DNA from: Rhizobium sp. Leaf371
GTDB taxonomy: Bacteria > Pseudomonadota > Alphaproteobacteria > Rhizobiales > Rhizobiaceae
Assembly (NCBI RefSeq): GCF_001424045.1
Contig: NZ_LMQB01000012.1
Span: forward strand, 293,637 to 357,636
Reading direction: 5' to 3'
DNA length: 64,000 nucleotides
Made by a program: the position numbers and the translations under genes. Of the stretch, positions 63,015-64,000 are shown in pieces. The notes under the pieces were generated by a model. The model made no database searches, had not been told where the DNA came from, and saw only the letters and a program-made list of their open reading frames with translations. Numbering within the stretch: the stretch's first letter is position 1; every line of letters starts with the position of its first letter.

Positions 63015-63131
63015 TCGGCAAAGGCGGAGCGCCGGCACCGATCGGTGAACGCTCCGTCCAGTCCCGCGCCGCTTGCCCCGCCGGAACGCCCATGCCACCT
63101 GCTGTGAGCAATCAGGGACAGGGAGACGGCG

Positions 63132-64000
63132 ATGCCGCAGCTTGTGAACGGTGTTTGGGAAAAGGGCGACGTCGCCGCCAGCGAGATGAAGGGCGGCGCC
63201 TTTCACCGCGAGCCGACCAGCTTCCGCACCTGGATCACGCCCGACGGCAGCCCCGGACCGGACGGCCAGCCGGCGCTCGCGGCCGAGCCCGGCCGCTTCC
63301 AGCTCTTCGTCGCCTATATCTGTCCCTGGGCGTCGCGCACCCTGATGATGCGCAGCATCAAGGGGCTGACCGACATCATCCCCGTCGCCATTTCCGAGCC
63401 GGAACTCGGCGAAAACGGCTGGACCTATGACCCACCCGCAGACGCCGGTCCGCGCGTCGGCCCGGTCCGCCATCAGCACGAACTCTATACCGCGTCCGAC
63501 GCGCGCTTTACCGGCAAGGTTTCGGTACCCGTTCTCTGGGACCGGAAAGAGGGGCGGATCGTCAACAATGAATCCGCCGATATCCTGCGCATTCTCAACG
63601 GCGCCTTCGACGGCATCACCGGCGACCGACGCGATCTCTATCCGGCGCATCTCAGGCCCGAGATCGATCGCTGGAACGCTGCCATCTACGACACGCTCAA
63701 CAACGGCGTCTACCGCGCCGGCTTCGCCCGGACGCAATCCGCCTATGAGGACGCCGTCACCTCCGTCTTCGCGACCCTGGATCGGCTCGACGCGCATCTC
63801 GCCCGTAATCGCTACATTGCCGGGCAACACCTGACAGAGGCCGATATTCGTCTCTTCGTGACGCTGGTGCGCTTCGACGCCGCCTATCACGGCGCGTTCA
63901 AATGCAATCTGCGCCGCATCGCGGACTATGCGCATCTCCAGGCCTATCTCCGCGACATCTACCAGTGGCCGGGCGTGGCGGAGACGGTGCGGGTCGATCA
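63132..64000 (+). CDS. yqjG: Glutathionyl-hydroquinone reductase (YqjG/ECM4 type), 3' end outside window
   Basis: About 289 codons are visible without a stop. The protein starts MPQLVNGVWEKGDVA after AGGGAGA. Xi-class GST features: the catalytic Cys in AYICPWASRT, the segment WDRKEGRIVNNESADILRIL that binds glutathione, and helical-domain residues DLYPAHLRPEIDRWN, IAGQHLTEADIRLF. Members reduce glutathionyl-hydroquinones. The frame runs off the window edge, so length and end cannot be judged. It lies directly after era, where recO is usual in related rhizobia. Confidence 0.9.
   Translation, partial: MPQLVNGVWEKGDVAASEMKGGAFHREPTSFRTWITPDGSPGPDGQPALAAEPGRFQLFVAYICPWASRTLMMRSIKGLTDIIPVAISEPELGENGWTYDPPADAGPRVGPVRHQHELYTASDARFTGKVSVPVLWDRKEGRIVNNESADILRILNGAFDGITGDRRDLYPAHLRPEIDRWNAAIYDTLNNGVYRAGFARTQSAYEDAVTSVFATLDRLDAHLARNRYIAGQHLTEADIRLFVTLVRFDAAYHGAFKCNLRRIADYAHLQAYLRDIYQWPGVAETVRVD

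Noticed and set aside
61761-63935. Minus-strand open frame of over 700 codons opposite era and the reductase gene
   Set aside because: Antisense to identified genes; composition typical of a GC-rich shadow.
1-64000. CRISPR array, rRNA genes, insertion sequence or prophage
   Set aside because: No spaced repeat array, ribosomal RNA signature, transposase or phage structural gene was seen. The only recombination gene is the tyrosine recombinase at 45530.

Overview
The window is chromosomal DNA of an alphaproteobacterium, almost certainly a member of the Rhizobiaceae. The case rests on high GC, the gene order cycHJKL / degP / two-component pair / glnE / pleC (which I recall from Sinorhizobium meliloti), a choXWV-type choline importer, RopA/Omp25-type porins, a single Rsh-type relA/spoT gene, and the acpS-lepB-rnc-era block. 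Most of it is well-conserved housekeeping sequence with accessory patches between.

Layout. 1-5.3 kb: the tail of a sensor kinase, a lipoprotein, and the translationally coupled cytochrome c maturation operon ccmI-ccmE-ccmF-ccmH. 5.3-6.5 kb: an AT-richer orphan AAA ATPase gene lying between ccmH and degP. 6.7-16 kb: the periplasmic protease degP, an OmpR/EnvZ-type pair, glnE (nitrogen control) and pleC (cell-cycle kinase, minus strand). 16-25.4 kb: aminopeptidase N, an EamA transporter, two small uncharacterised ORFs, a divergent uracil-DNA glycosylase, a YegD-like Hsp70 and ETF-ubiquinone oxidoreductase. 25.5-34.7 kb: mostly single genes (Sel1 protein, DUF2147, GST, YnfA, AMP nucleosidase, lipid kinase, L,D-transpeptidase, DUF992, aminotransferase, DUF2177, PilZ-like). 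35-37 kb: tRNA-Ser(GCU) followed by an accessory patch with a SUKH-type gene, a hypothetical gene and a short-chain dehydrogenase remnant. 37-43.3 kb: a choline/betaine unit, namely choXWV, a TetR regulator and a divergent DgcA-like demethylating flavoenzyme with a clear palindromic operator region. 43.6-45.4 kb: two transglutaminase-like genes. 45.5-49.4 kb: a tyrosine recombinase and a rearranged porin locus. 49.5-64 kb: hydrolase, lytic transglycosylase, dapA-smpB, NYN protein, rpoZ, rsh, a tiny DUF3563-like gene, DUF2062, acpS, lepB, rnc, era and the start of a glutathionyl-hydroquinone reductase gene.

The most striking structure is the porin locus. Two porin bodies lie back to back (46860-47852 on the minus strand and 48448-49393 on the plus strand). 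They share a perfect 68-bp inverted repeat covering the signal-peptide codons (47785-47852 and 48448-48515), with 595 bp between the copies. The only normal start (SD, ATG, first codons) is in that spacer and points at the plus-strand body, which is dead through a 62-bp frameshifting deletion. The intact minus-strand body has no native start. Inverting the spacer would restore a complete porin gene, so this is either a DNA-inversion switch or the scar of one, or possibly an assembly artefact. A tyrosine recombinase gene ends its coding region about 340 bp away.

All calls come from reading the sequence and recalling families; no database search was run. Start codons were moved where a Shine-Dalgarno sequence or family N-terminus argued for it.
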